Assembly (NCBI RefSeq): GCF_002847505.1
Contig: NZ_MXAV01000040.1
Coordinates: 1 to 64,000 of the forward strand
DNA from: Acidithiobacillus marinus
GTDB lineage: Bacteria > Pseudomonadota > Gammaproteobacteria > Acidithiobacillales > Acidithiobacillaceae
DNA: 64,000 nt
Direction of reading: 5' to 3'
The notes under the pieces are model-generated. The model ran no database searches. It saw nothing but the letters and a program-made list of their open reading frames with translations, and had not been told where the DNA came from. Position 1 is the stretch's first letter, and each line of letters begins with the position of its first letter. Positions 25,827 to 34,219 of this stretch are shown here, piece by piece. Both the position numbers and the translations under genes were made by a program.

Positions 25827-26122
25827 AAAAGCAGACCTTCGCTCTTGGCAATATCGTGGATGGGAAGGTGACGGAGATTGGGTGCAAGGAGCAGGACATC
25901 GACCTTGCGTCCGTGCATCCTTCGCTGCAAGCGAGCGGATAGGTTGGCGGCGAGAAAGGCGGGAGCGTCGATAGGGCTGCCTGATTCCACCATAATATCC
26001 ACGTCGCCGCCCCGCTTGCTGTCATCCACCCGCGAACCAAACAGCCAGACGCGGGCCCCGGGGCCGAAGCTTTCTGCGGTGGCTTGGCGGATGATGGCGA
26101 CTTGCTCGGGGCTGAGGCGCAT
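25823..26122 (-). CDS. MNT-domain nucleotidyltransferase antitoxin (array member 2)
   Basis: 99 residues: the shared 5' module (26005-26122) encodes 'MRLSPEQVAIIRQATAESFG' and GSRVDDSKRGGDVDI, then a private C-terminal part ('AFLAANLSARLQRRMHGRKVDVLLLAPN') with the third Asp at KVDVL. Overlaps its HEPN partner by 4 nt. Preceded 14 bases upstream by a Uma2 deletion relic. Confidence 0.86.
   Translation of the reverse strand: MRLSPEQVAIIRQATAESFGPGARVWLFGSRVDDSKRGGDVDIMVESGSPIDAPAFLAANLSARLQRRMHGRKVDVLLLAPNLRHLPIHDIAKSEGLLL
26005..26122 (-). repeat. MNT 5' module, copy 2
   Basis: Fourth copy. With the Uma2 relic at 26129-26304 it forms a larger direct repeat of about 300 bp with 27026-27326. 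Confidence 0.85.
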
Positions 26123-26136
26123 AATTTTTAGTCCAC

Positions 26137-26283
26137 CTATAGCCCGGCGAGGGCGAGGGTGCCAGCATGGCCAGACGTCGGTCGGAGATGGGTATGTAAC
26201 TGGCCGTCAATAATCTCCCCCACCACATTTTCAGGCAGGTCGAAAAGGTCTTCATAGTGCGCAAGGCGTTCGGCGGCAGTCAT
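26137..26283 (-). pseudogene. Uma2 relic with internal deletion and nonsense codon
   Basis: From the ATG at 26283 the minus strand encodes the Uma2 N-terminus ('ERLAHYEDLFDLPENVVGEI') to about residue 40, then jumps to the C-terminal 'TLALAGL' and a TAG where the sister relic has TGG (Trp). About 140 codons of the Uma2 core, including the PD-(D/E)XK residues, are gone. It shares its deletion junction with the relic at 27149-27304. Confidence 0.75.
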
Positions 26284-26361
26284 GGGACTAGCGTAGGAGG
26301 TGCCGAGGGATGCTGTCAATGTTTTGGGTGACATCGCTTGTGAGTGAGATGCACTCAGAAA

Positions 26362-26847
26362 TCATGCGGTTAAGTCCGGGAAATGCTGTTCGATTTTCCG
26401 GGAAAGCGCCTCCAGAATTTCCAGCGCTCTTTGAGAAGCGTTGAGCGCCATTTGCAGTCGGGCGAAACGTTCCGCGACGGTATCAGGGTAATCATGGGGG
26501 AATTCATTGCGAATGCGGCGAAGATCCGACCATTCGTCGGCTGACGGCAGCCAGCCGAGTTGTTCCAGGCGGTTGAGACGATCCGCAACGGACATTGTGG
26601 CGATGTCTTCTTCCATGGCCCGCAGTATGGCGGGCAGGAGCCTTGCACCGATGTCGTCTTGCAGGCGGGTGTAGCGATAGGCGAACTGGTCGAGGATGCG
26701 CCGGTCCTCCTTGGAAAGATGGGAGATGTCCTGAATCTGGAGGTTCCGCAGTTGCAAATCGGCCAGGGCTTCGCCCAGGATCTGGGCATGGCCCCGACAA
26801 CTGGCATACGTTTGTTGCAGCGCGAGAATCTCCGGTTTCTGACTCAT
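26362..26847 (-). CDS. HepT-like HEPN toxin (array member 1)
   Basis: 161 residues, helical. RX4HXY is RNEFPHDY at residues 113-120; the proline between R and H is unusual for HEPN. The 'YRYTRLQDDIGARLLPAIL' block matches the other members. Start overlaps the MNT gene 26844-27143 by 4 nt. Downstream is the Uma2 relic, then the second MNT gene. Confidence 0.8.
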   Translation of the reverse strand: MSQKPEILALQQTYASCRGHAQILGEALADLQLRNLQIQDISHLSKEDRRILDQFAYRYTRLQDDIGARLLPAILRAMEEDIATMSVADRLNRLEQLGWLPSADEWSDLRRIRNEFPHDYPDTVAERFARLQMALNASQRALEILEALSRKIEQHFPDLTA

Positions 26848-27143
26848 AACCGGACCCCGGTATGATGGGCGACGCGAACAATGGGTCGCGTGTCGCCGGG
26901 ATTTTCGATAACGACATCGATCTTACGCTCACCCAAGGTTTTTTCCAGTTTGCCCAAGAAACGGATTTTCGCCATGAGGCCGTTCTCCGCAGACAGCTTG
27001 TCCACTTGAATCAGCAGGTCGATATCCCCGCCCCGCTTGCTGTCATCCACCCGCGAACCAAAAAGCCAGATACGGGCCTCAGGACCGAAGCTTTCCTGGG
27101 CGGCCTGACGGATGATGGCGACTTGCTCGGGGCTGAGGCGCAT
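26844..27143 (-). CDS. MNT-domain nucleotidyltransferase antitoxin (array member 1)
   Basis: 99 residues from the ATG at 27143. Shared 5' module: 'MRLSPEQVAIIRQAAQESFG', GSRVDDSKRGGDIDL. Private part: 'LMAKIRFLGKLEKTLGERKIDVVIENPG', third Asp in KIDVV. Pairs by a 4-nt overlap with the HEPN gene downstream. A Uma2 relic lies just upstream, as for member 2. Confidence 0.86.
   Translation of the reverse strand: MRLSPEQVAIIRQAAQESFGPEARIWLFGSRVDDSKRGGDIDLLIQVDKLSAENGLMAKIRFLGKLEKTLGERKIDVVIENPGDTRPIVRVAHHTGVRL
27026..27143 (-). repeat. MNT 5' module, copy 1
   Basis: Fifth copy, the most upstream in transcription order. Part of the ~300-bp direct repeat shared with 26005-26304. Confidence 0.85.
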
Positions 27144-27148
27144 GTGGT

Positions 27149-27304
27149 TCAGTCCATCCACAGTCCTGCGAGGGCGAGGGTGCCAGCATAGCCAGGCGTC
27201 GGCCGGAGATGGGTATGTAACTGGCCGTCAATAATCTCCCCGACCATATTTTCAGGCAGGTCCAAAAGATCTACATAGCGCGCAAGGCGTTTGGCGGCAG
27301 TCAT
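27149..27304 (-). pseudogene. Uma2 relic with internal deletion
   Basis: A 51-codon open frame joining the Uma2 N-terminus ('LARYVDLLDLPENMVGEIID') directly to its C-terminal tail ('TLALAGLWMD'). Compared with the full gene at 22616-23182, about 140 codons are absent. The reading frame is intact across the junction, so a mini-protein could be made, but it lacks the nuclease-fold core. Very similar DNA occurs at 26129-26304. Confidence 0.72.
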
Positions 27305-27358
27305 GGGGCTAGCGTAGGAGGGCGGATTGAATGCTGTCAAGCGGGGTGGGGCTGTTCA

Positions 27359-27928
27359 TTACGCACGCTCGGCATCGTAATAAATATCGTCCAGGAATAG
27401 ATCCATATCCAGGCATTGCAGGTGGATGCTGCCTTCGACGTAGCTTTCATGTTGCCAGCCATCCGTTGTGCGGCGATACAGGTCTAGCTGACGATGGTCC
27501 TGGGCTATCAACAGGTATTCTTGCAGGCTTGGCAGACCACCGGTGTAGGCATAGAGCTTCTCGCGCCGGTCGATGCGCTCGGTATTTTCCGACAGGACTT
27601 CGATAATCAGGCAGGGTCGGGTGCTGAAATAGGTTTCCCGATCTTCGGGGTCACAACTGAGCAACAAATCAGGATAATAGTAGCTTTCTTCACCGGCTTG
27701 CTGGATACGTACTTTCATGTCATTGTTGAAGAGCTGAGAATCGTGCTTTCTGGCCTCGGGACCCAGCAAGAGGGTAAGGGCAGTGACCATCAGCGCATGG
27801 CGGCGACTGGCACCAGCCATGGCATAGACATTGCCGGCAACATATTCATGTCGAAGCTCGCCGTCTCGTTCCCCAGCAAGATAGTCATTGACGCTCAATC
27901 GGGGATGTGCTGCACCCAAGGGGGTCAT
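27359..27928 (-). CDS. Uma2-family (DUF820) protein
   Basis: 189 residues; a different subtype from the gene at 22616. Seen: 'LSVNDYLAGERDGELRHEYVAGNVYAMAGAS', 'VRIQQAGEESYYYPDLLLSCDP', 'PCLIIEVLSENTERIDRREKLYAYTGLPSLQEYLLI'-type core (here interrupted by an extra G), giving the D...EVxS...K PD-(D/E)XK arrangement. The ATG at 27928 has GGAGG six bases upstream; earlier ATGs lack support. It stands first in the minus-strand array and is probably its leader gene. Function unknown. Confidence 0.87.
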   Translation of the reverse strand: MTPLGAAHPRLSVNDYLAGERDGELRHEYVAGNVYAMAGASRRHALMVTALTLLLGPEARKHDSQLFNNDMKVRIQQAGEESYYYPDLLLSCDPEDRETYFSTRPCLIIEVLSENTERIDRREKLYAYTGGLPSLQEYLLIAQDHRQLDLYRRTTDGWQHESYVEGSIHLQCLDMDLFLDDIYYDAERA

Positions 27929-28127
27929 GAAAACCTCCATATTACGCAAGACATTCTTCATTATTCATGATGTTAGCCTGAGAGTACAGGATGCAGCTGT
28001 CAATACATAGGCTGTGAATGGTTTGCACGCTTTGAATCAAGGTCTGTTGAAAGTCGCAAATGGGTATTCGTGCAAGTAGTGGCCTGCGGGATTGACGCCC
28101 CTGCGGGGAGGTTCTAGCATCGCAGGG

Positions 28128-28328
28128 ATGCAAATACAGGTAAATGGTGCGGCCCGCGAGGTGCCGGAGCAAATCACAGTGCTGACCCTGCTGGCTGAAC
28201 TGGGCTGGGCTGACCGTCGGGTGGCGGTGGAGCGTAACGGCGAAATCGTCCCGCGCAGTACCCATGCCCAGGCCGTCATCGAAGCCGGGGATCGTCTGGA
28301 GATCATTCAGGCGGTGGGCGGTGGTTGA
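28128..28328 (+). CDS. thiS: Sulphur carrier protein ThiS
   Basis: 66 residues, beta-grasp. Begins 'MQIQVNGAAREVPEQITVLTLL' and ends 'IIQAVGGG', the C-terminal glycines that become a thiocarboxylate for thiazole synthesis. The ATG at 28128 is family-consistent. A 7-bp inverted repeat, CCCTGCG (28099-28105) and CGCAGGG (28121-28127), ends right at the start codon and encloses GGGGAGG, so initiation may depend on RNA folding. No TPP riboswitch motif is visible. thiG follows after 39 bases. Confidence 0.92.
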   Translation: MQIQVNGAAREVPEQITVLTLLAELGWADRRVAVERNGEIVPRSTHAQAVIEAGDRLEIIQAVGGG

Positions 28329-28367
28329 TGCACCGGCCCGATTATCCTTGTTGAGGTGAAATAAATC

Positions 28368-29156
28368 ATGACGATGCAAAAAGATCCCCTGGTCATCGCG
28401 GGGCGGGCGTACCAGTCCAGATTGTTGGTGGGTACGGGCAAGTACAAGGATTTTGCGGAAACTCGGGTGGCAGTGGATGCGGCGGGCGCGGAAATCATTA
28501 CCGTGGCTCTGCGCCGGGTGAATCTGGGCCAGGACAAGGACGCGCCCAACCTGCTCGATGTCCTGCCCCCGGATCGCTTTACCATTCTGCCCAATACGGC
28601 GGGTTGTTATACGGCGGAGGACGCCGTGCGTACCTGTCGTCTGGCCCGCGAGCTGGGCGACTGGAAACTGGTCAAGCTGGAAGTCATCGGTGATCCCCAG
28701 ACCCTCTACCCCGACATGCGGCAAACCTACGAGGCGGCTAAGGTGCTCATTGCCGAGGGTTTTGAGGTGATGGTGTACAGTGTCGATGATCCGGTGGCCT
28801 GCAAAACCTTTGCGGAAATGGGCTGCGTGGCGGTCATGCCTTTGGCGGCACCTATCGGTTCGGGACTGGGTATTCGCAATCCCTATAATTTGCGCATCAT
28901 TCTGGAGCAGGCGACGGTGCCGATTCTGGTGGATGCCGGGGTGGGTACGGCCTCTGATGTAGCTGTCGCCATGGAACTGGGCTGCGATGGGGTACTCCTG
29001 AATACCGCCATCGCCGCCGCCAAAGACCCCATATTGATGGCCGAAGCCATGCGTTTGGGAGTGGATGCCGGACGCAAGGCTTTTCTGGCAGGGCGGATGC
29101 CGCGCAAGCTCTATGCCAGTGCCAGCAGCCCGGTGGATGGAACCTTCTTTGAATAG
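28368..29156 (+). CDS. thiG: Thiazole synthase ThiG
   Basis: 262 residues, TIM barrel. Makes the thiazole phosphate of thiamine from DXP, ThiS thiocarboxylate and dehydroglycine. Seen: '[13 protein letters not shown]', the imine lysine in '[12 protein letters not shown]', '[12 protein letters not shown]' and '[14 protein letters not shown]' plus 'GVLLNTAIA' for phosphate binding. Length is normal. The downstream gene overlaps its end. Confidence 0.95.
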   Translation: MTMQKDPLVIAGRAYQSRLLVGTGKYKDFAETRVAVDAAGAEIITVALRRVNLGQDKDAPNLLDVLPPDRFTILPNTAGCYTAEDAVRTCRLARELGDWKLVKLEVIGDPQTLYPDMRQTYEAAKVLIAEGFEVMVYSVDDPVACKTFAEMGCVAVMPLAAPIGSGLGIRNPYNLRIILEQATVPILVDAGVGTASDVAVAMELGCDGVLLNTAIAAAKDPILMAEAMRLGVDAGRKAFLAGRMPRKLYASASSPVDGTFFE

Positions 29157-29727
29157 CCAGGACGCGCTGGAAATGGCCCGGAGTGCCGCCCTCGATCAAC
29201 GCTATCTGGAGCAGGTCGAAACCCTGGTCATGGGTTCTCCTCCGGGGAGTCCCATTCCGGATTACGCCGAAGACTGGGATGAGGCAGAACGCCTGATTGC
29301 CCGCCTGGGCGATCAGGGGGTCGGTGTGCGCCTCGAATTCATGTCTGATGAAAAAGGCCAGCGCTGGCATGTGTATATGGACTGGCAGGAAACGATCAGT
29401 CATGAGTGGCAGTTGACCGAGGTGGAAGAGGCGACAGCCGCCCAGGCCATTACCCGGGGTGCCCTGGTCTGGTATTTTCAGCAGGAACTGGCTGCCGCCA
29501 GCGCCCAGCCCCCCGACGGTTGGGCCTATTTCGAGGTGGTGGAGCGTCTGGGCATGGCCCGGGACATGCTCGCCCGATCCCTCGACGATCATCCGGTGCT
29601 GGCCGAAGAAGAGGCGCTCATGAGCCACTATCAGGAGTTGCTTGAAAAATTTACGGCCATGTTTGAACTGGCCAACCAGATGCTCGACCAGCGTTTGGGC
29701 GCGCCCTCCCGCAGTACCATGCATTAA
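29137..29727 (+). CDS. Conserved hypothetical protein, ~196 aa
   Basis: An acidic soluble protein with no signal or membrane segment: '[46 protein letters not shown]' in the middle, helical C-terminus ('[21 protein letters not shown]'). I do not recognise a family. The start could be the ATG at 29137, a TTG at 29149 that overlaps the thiG stop, or the ATG at 29173; all imply coupling to thiG. mpl follows 6 bases later. The context gives no clear function. Confidence 0.65.
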   Translation: MEPSLNSQDALEMARSAALDQRYLEQVETLVMGSPPGSPIPDYAEDWDEAERLIARLGDQGVGVRLEFMSDEKGQRWHVYMDWQETISHEWQLTEVEEATAAQAITRGALVWYFQQELAAASAQPPDGWAYFEVVERLGMARDMLARSLDDHPVLAEEEALMSHYQELLEKFTAMFELANQMLDQRLGAPSRSTMH

Positions 29728-29733
29728 CTACCC

Positions 29734-31128
29734 ATGCATATTCATGTCCTCGGAATCTGCGGGACTTTTATGGGGGGCATTGCCTTGCTGGCCCGGGCGG
29801 CCGGGCATCGGGTAACTGGTTCAGATACCCACACCTATCCCCCCATGAGCGATCTGCTGGCCCGTGAGAGGATTGTGGTGCATGAGGGCTATGACCCCGA
29901 GCAGCTGCAGCCTGTCCCGGACCTGGTGATTATCGGCAATGCCCTGTCCCGGGGCAATCCCTGTGTGGAAGCCGTTTTGGATCGGCAAATCCCGTATGAT
30001 TCCGGTCCCGGCTGGCTGTATAGGGAAATACTGGCCAATCGTTGGGTGCTGGCGGTGGCGGGTACGCACGGAAAAACCACCACCACCTCTATCTTGACCT
30101 GGATTTTGCAGGAGGCAGGCCTTAATCCGGGTTTTCTGATTGGCGGCGAAGCCCGCAATTTCGGGGTGTCAGCGCGTCTCACCGATAGTCCTTTTTTCGT
30201 GATCGAAGCTGATGAGTACGATACGGCTTTTTTCGATAAGCGCTCCAAATTTGTGCATTATCATCCCCGCACCCTGATCCTGAATAATCTGGAATATGAT
30301 CATGCCGATATATTTCCAGATCTGGCGGCCATCATCACCCAGTTCCATCATTTGGTCCGCACTGTGCCCGGAACTGGCATACTGCTGGTGAATGCCGCAG
30401 CCTCCGCCTTGCAGCAGGTGCTGGACAAGGGCTGCTGGACGCCGGTACTGCGCTTTGCCGGAGGAGAGAGAGACACTGGCGATGCGGACTGGCAGGTGCG
30501 CCTGGATAGCGCCGATGGCAGGCGTTTCAGCGTCCTGGAGCAGGGTCAGCTGCGTGGCCGGGTGCAATGGGAGATGGCCGGGGTTTTCAATGCCGAAAAT
30601 GCTCTGGCGGCCTTGCTGGCCGCCCGCCATGCTGGGGTGCCTTTGGACGTGGGTTGCGATGCCTTGAGCCGTTTTCAGGGCGTGCGCCGGCGTCTGGAGT
30701 TGCGTGGTACGGTGGCCGGGGTGGCGGTATATGATGATTTTGCCCATCATCCGACCGCCATTGCTGCTACCATTGCCGCCCTGCGCGGGCGTATGGGTGA
30801 TGCTGGTCGTTTGATTGCTGTCTTGGAGCCGCGTTCCAACACCATGAAGCTGGGGGTGCATCAGCAGACTCTGGGTGCCAGTCTGGAAGGGGCGGATCAG
30901 GCTTTGGTGTTTGCTCCTGGGGATATCGGCTGGGACGTGGCTACAGCCTTGGCGGGGAAGGCGGCGGTATACGCAGACATGGACGCGCTACTGCAAGATC
31001 TTGTGCAGAGTCTGCAAGCGGGTGATCAGGTATTGGTGATGAGCAACGGGGCTTTTGCAGGCATTCACGGTCGCATCTTGGCGGGACTGGCGCACCGGGA
31101 AGCGGAAATGACGGGAGAATCAGCATGA
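29734..31128 (+). CDS. mpl: UDP-MurNAc:L-Ala-gamma-D-Glu-mDAP ligase Mpl
   Basis: 464 residues. Recycles the murein tripeptide by ligating it to UDP-N-acetylmuramic acid. N-terminal '[31 protein letters not shown]' is typical of Mpl rather than MurC; ATP loop '[13 protein letters not shown]'; '[21 protein letters not shown]', the Mpl substrate region; C-terminal '[10 protein letters not shown]'. ubiX overlaps its stop by 4 nt. Confidence 0.95.
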   Translation: MHIHVLGICGTFMGGIALLARAAGHRVTGSDTHTYPPMSDLLARERIVVHEGYDPEQLQPVPDLVIIGNALSRGNPCVEAVLDRQIPYDSGPGWLYREILANRWVLAVAGTHGKTTTTSILTWILQEAGLNPGFLIGGEARNFGVSARLTDSPFFVIEADEYDTAFFDKRSKFVHYHPRTLILNNLEYDHADIFPDLAAIITQFHHLVRTVPGTGILLVNAAASALQQVLDKGCWTPVLRFAGGERDTGDADWQVRLDSADGRRFSVLEQGQLRGRVQWEMAGVFNAENALAALLAARHAGVPLDVGCDALSRFQGVRRRLELRGTVAGVAVYDDFAHHPTAIAATIAALRGRMGDAGRLIAVLEPRSNTMKLGVHQQTLGASLEGADQALVFAPGDIGWDVATALAGKAAVYADMDALLQDLVQSLQAGDQVLVMSNGAFAGIHGRILAGLAHREAEMTGESA

Positions 31129-31751
31129 AAGAACGACGCGCCCAGTACCGGGACCGGATTTGTGTAGCCATGACCGGGGCATCAGGAGCCGCCTATGGTA
31201 TACGCCTGGTGGAGGTGTTGCTGACTGCCGGGGTGCAGGTGTACCTGCTGATTTCCGACGCGGCCCGGGTGGTCTGCCGGGAGGAGTTGGGGCTGGATTT
31301 GCCCGAAAAGCCCGAGGCGGTGGCCCAGTTTCTGCATGCCCATTTTGGCCTGGAAGAGCCCGGTCTGCTGTCTGTGTATGCCCCCCATGACTGGTATGCG
31401 CCAGTGGCTTCAGGCTCCAACGCCCCCCGGGCCATGGTGATTTGTCCCTGTTCCGGGGGTACTCTCGCCGCCATAGCCCATGGCTTGTCCGACAACCTGA
31501 CTGAGCGGGCCGCCGATGTCATGCTCAAGGAAGGGCGCAAACTGGTGCTGGTGCCCAGGGAGAGCCCGGTGTCCACCATTCACCTGGAAAACATGCTGAG
31601 TCTGGCGCGGATGGGGGTGCGCATACTGCCTGCCAGTCCGGGTTTTTATCACCGTCCTCAGCGCATTGAAGATCTGGTGGATTTTATGGTGGCGCGGGTG
31701 CTGGATCAGATTGGTATCGCCAATCAAATCAGCCAGCGCTGGGGAGACTAG
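31125..31751 (+). CDS. ubiX: Flavin prenyltransferase UbiX
   Basis: 208 residues. Makes the prenylated FMN cofactor used by UbiD in ubiquinone synthesis. Seen: '[19 protein letters not shown]', '[32 protein letters not shown]', '[18 protein letters not shown]' and '[11 protein letters not shown]', all UbiX signatures. It overlaps mpl by ATGA and its last 23 bases overlap the convergent ABC ATPase gene. Confidence 0.95.
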   Translation: MKERRAQYRDRICVAMTGASGAAYGIRLVEVLLTAGVQVYLLISDAARVVCREELGLDLPEKPEAVAQFLHAHFGLEEPGLLSVYAPHDWYAPVASGSNAPRAMVICPCSGGTLAAIAHGLSDNLTERAADVMLKEGRKLVLVPRESPVSTIHLENMLSLARMGVRILPASPGFYHRPQRIEDLVDFMVARVLDQIGIANQISQRWGD

Positions 31752-32535
31752 GCAGCTCACCCGAAGCGCGTAGGCTGTTGAGCAGTCTTTCGCCGCGTTC
31801 GCCATGAAAAAATGCGCGAATATAGGGGTGATCGACGGCTTGAACTTCACGGAGTGGCCCCACGGTCAGCACCTGATGATCGGCGAGTACCGCTACCCGG
31901 CTGGCGGTGGCGGCCAGGCTGTCGAGGTCATGGCTGACCATGACGACGGTAAAGCCAATATCGGCATGGACCTGACGGAGCAGGGCGTCAAAATCCGAGG
32001 CGGCAATGGGGTCGAGCCCGGAAGTGGGCTCGTCCAGAAAGAGAATTTCCGCTTCCATGGCCAGGGCCCGGGCCAGCGCTACCCGTTTGATCATGCCTCC
32101 CGAGAGTTCTGCCGGGAGTTTCCAGGCATCGCTGGGTTTGAGTCCTACCATCTGTAACTTGAGAGTGACCAGATCATTGATTTCGGTGCGGGTCAGGTGT
32201 CCCCATTCGCGCAGGGGAAAGGCAATATTTTCGAAAACCGTCAGGGCGCTGAACAGGGCACCTTGTTGAAAGAGCACCCCCCAGCGCTGACGCAGGGCGG
32301 TTTGTGCACGCAGGGTCAGGGTTTGGGGGTTTTCGCCGAGTATGGTCAACTGCCCTTCAGCAATGGGAACCAGCCCCATCATGGCCCGTAATAGGGTGGT
32401 TTTGCCGGTGCCGCTACCGCCGACGATGGCAAGAATTTCGCCGCACTGCACCTTGAGATCGAGATGGCGATGTATCCAGTAATCCCCGAAGCGGGTACCG
32501 ATATTATCCATGATGATGGCGTCGGGACGTTCCAT
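31729..32535 (-). CDS. mlaF: Lipid-transport ABC ATPase, MlaF-like
   Basis: 268 residues. Walker A '[11 protein letters not shown]', signature '[15 protein letters not shown]' (the M-I-K variant is typical of MlaF), Walker B '[12 protein letters not shown]', H-loop 'MVSHDLDSL'. It energises the permease encoded just upstream (1-nt overlap of ATG and TGA). MlaFE complexes keep phospholipid asymmetry in the outer membrane. No mlaD, mlaC or mlaA is present nearby. Confidence 0.87.
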   Translation of the reverse strand: MERPDAIIMDNIGTRFGDYWIHRHLDLKVQCGEILAIVGGSGTGKTTLLRAMMGLVPIAEGQLTILGENPQTLTLRAQTALRQRWGVLFQQGALFSALTVFENIAFPLREWGHLTRTEINDLVTLKLQMVGLKPSDAWKLPAELSGGMIKRVALARALAMEAEILFLDEPTSGLDPIAASDFDALLRQVHADIGFTVVMVSHDLDSLAATASRVAVLADHQVLTVGPLREVQAVDHPYIRAFFHGERGERLLNSLRASGELPSLPSAG

Positions 32536-33641
32536 CAGGTGATTCCTGTATTGGCGAATGCCAGCGCCAGAATGGCATCAATGAGAATGACCAAAGTAAT
32601 GGAAAACACCACCGAATTAGTGGTTTCCCGACTTAGGCTGGTGGTGTTGGGTTGGACTTTCAGGCCATGAAAACCGGCAATCCACGCAATCAGAATCCCG
32701 AAAAGAGCCCCTTTGACAATGCCCAGCCACAAATTGAAGCTGGGTACGGCGACGGGCATTTCCTGGATGAAAAAGTGATAACTGATGCCCAGGTTGGCTT
32801 TGGCCACCAGCATGGCTCCAAGAATGCCGACCATGTCTGTCCACAGGACCAGCAGGGGGACGACGATGGCGAGGGCGATGACCTTGGGCAGCACCAGACG
32901 GCGAATGGGGGGGATGCCAAAGGTGCGCAGGGCATCCAGTTCTTCGGTGACGCGCATGGCCCCAATCTGGGCGGTAAAGGCCGAACCCGAACGCCCGGAA
33001 AGAATGATCGCTGTGATCAAGGGACCAAACTCCCGCAAAATACTCAGCCCGGCAATATTGACGATGTAAATGTTGGCGCCATATTGCGCCAACGTCGAGG
33101 CCGACTGAAAGGAAATCACAATACCGATCAGAAAGCCGATGAGGGTCAAAATGGGCAGGGAACTGGGGCCGGTGTTGACAATGGTGGCGGAAATTTCCCG
33201 CCAGGGAAAACTGCGGGGATGACGCAGACCACGTCCAAATTCCAGAATCAGCGCCCCCATCAGCAGAAAAATGCCCCAGAGGTCACGGCCAGTTTCGATG
33301 AGAAAGGCGCCGAGCGCATCCAGAAACTGAAAAGGATGGCGCGGGGGATGGGCCAGGGGCTGCAGATCGGCCAGTCGGGAAAATACCGCCCGATGGTGAT
33401 CATTCAGTTCCAGTTGTTCGGGCAGGCGATTACCCCACACCTGCCAGAGCAGCAGCGCGCCGGCACTATCCATCGCTTCCACAGCGCGTAAGTCCCAGAC
33501 CAAATTACCCTGTATATTGCGCAGCATGGCTTGCTGGCGGGCAAAGTTCCCGCCCAGCCGACGCAGAGTCCAGCGTCCACTCAGGGTGATGGTCTGATCC
33601 TCAAGCTGCCAGTGAGGTTGTTGCGGTTTTTTTTCGGTCAT
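32535..33641 (-). CDS. mlaE: MlaE-family permease with N-terminal STAS domain
   Basis: 368 residues. Residues 1-~95 form a STAS (MlaB-like) domain ('ITLSGRWTLRRLGG', 'LVWDLRAVEAMDSAGALLLWQV'); residues ~105-368 are the MlaE permease with five to six membrane segments, including 'ILTLIGFLIGIVISFQSASTL', 'LREFGPLITAIILSGRSGSAFTAQIG' and the EELDALRTFGI loop. In E. coli MlaB is a separate subunit, so this is a natural fusion. Precedes mlaF. Confidence 0.88.
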   Translation of the reverse strand: MTEKKPQQPHWQLEDQTITLSGRWTLRRLGGNFARQQAMLRNIQGNLVWDLRAVEAMDSAGALLLWQVWGNRLPEQLELNDHHRAVFSRLADLQPLAHPPRHPFQFLDALGAFLIETGRDLWGIFLLMGALILEFGRGLRHPRSFPWREISATIVNTGPSSLPILTLIGFLIGIVISFQSASTLAQYGANIYIVNIAGLSILREFGPLITAIILSGRSGSAFTAQIGAMRVTEELDALRTFGIPPIRRLVLPKVIALAIVVPLLVLWTDMVGILGAMLVAKANLGISYHFFIQEMPVAVPSFNLWLGIVKGALFGILIAWIAGFHGLKVQPNTTSLSRETTNSVVFSITLVILIDAILALAFANTGIT

Positions 33642-33712
33642 GCGCGATTTCGGGCTTTTATGGGGTATTCCTTGGGTTATACTCGGTCACGGACATTTTC
33701 TGGAGTGGACTG

Positions 33713-34219
33713 ATGGGTATTGTGACACGAAGTAATGCCTTGTCCCAAAGTTTTTGGCGTTGGCCCCTGTTGACGCTGATGGCTTTGCTCTTGTCTGCCT
33801 GCAGTGCATTTCCAGCCCACGCTCCGCAGGTACAGTTGGAGAATATTCATCCACAAACGCTGGGTTTGGTTTCTCAGACATTTGTTCTGGATCTGAAAAT
33901 CAGCAATCCCAACAGTTCGGCGCTGAGCGCCAAGGCGGGTGAGGCACGGCTCTACGTGCAAAACCGGCAGGTAGCTTTTGGTTTGCTGAGCAAACCGGTA
34001 CATATTCCTGCCTATGGCAGCCGCATGGTTTCTGTCCCGGTCACCGGTAATCTTTTACCCCTGCTGGGCGATCTGGGCAGTGTGGGTAGCCAGCAGGGAT
34101 TACCTTATGCAGTCAAGGGGTATCTGGTGACGGGAATGCTCAACACGCGGATCCCTTTTAAGGTGACGGGTGCCTTGCATCTGCCCCTGTCTGCGAATGC
34201 CAGCGCAGCCGCGCCTTGA
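33713..34219 (+). CDS. LEA14-like lipoprotein
   Basis: 168 residues. A signal peptide ('WPLLTLMALLLSAC') ends in a lipobox LSAC, so the mature protein is predicted to start at Cys ~30 and be lipid-anchored. The body, 'LGLVSQTFVLDLKISNPNSSALSAKAGEARLYVQNRQVAFGLLS', matches the WHy/LEA type-2 beta-sandwich. It is divergent from the mlaFE pair, and could be a periplasmic partner of that system (inference). The 3' end overlaps the convergent EEP gene by 62 bases. Confidence 0.8.
   Translation: MGIVTRSNALSQSFWRWPLLTLMALLLSACSAFPAHAPQVQLENIHPQTLGLVSQTFVLDLKISNPNSSALSAKAGEARLYVQNRQVAFGLLSKPVHIPAYGSRMVSVPVTGNLLPLLGDLGSVGSQQGLPYAVKGYLVTGMLNTRIPFKVTGALHLPLSANASAAAP

Noticed and set aside
23581-27143. 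Five regularly recurring segments as a CRISPR array
   Set aside because: The units are ~118 bp, 0.7-1 kb apart and lie inside coding sequence; there are no short spacers or cas genes.
28020-28127. TPP riboswitch upstream of thiS
   Set aside because: No CUGAGA-type or other conserved THI-box sequence is present; only a short hairpin is seen.
32652-33491. 279-codon plus-strand frame opposite the MlaE permease
   Set aside because: Low-complexity polar translation rich in Gln, Gly and Asp, typical of an antisense membrane-protein gene.
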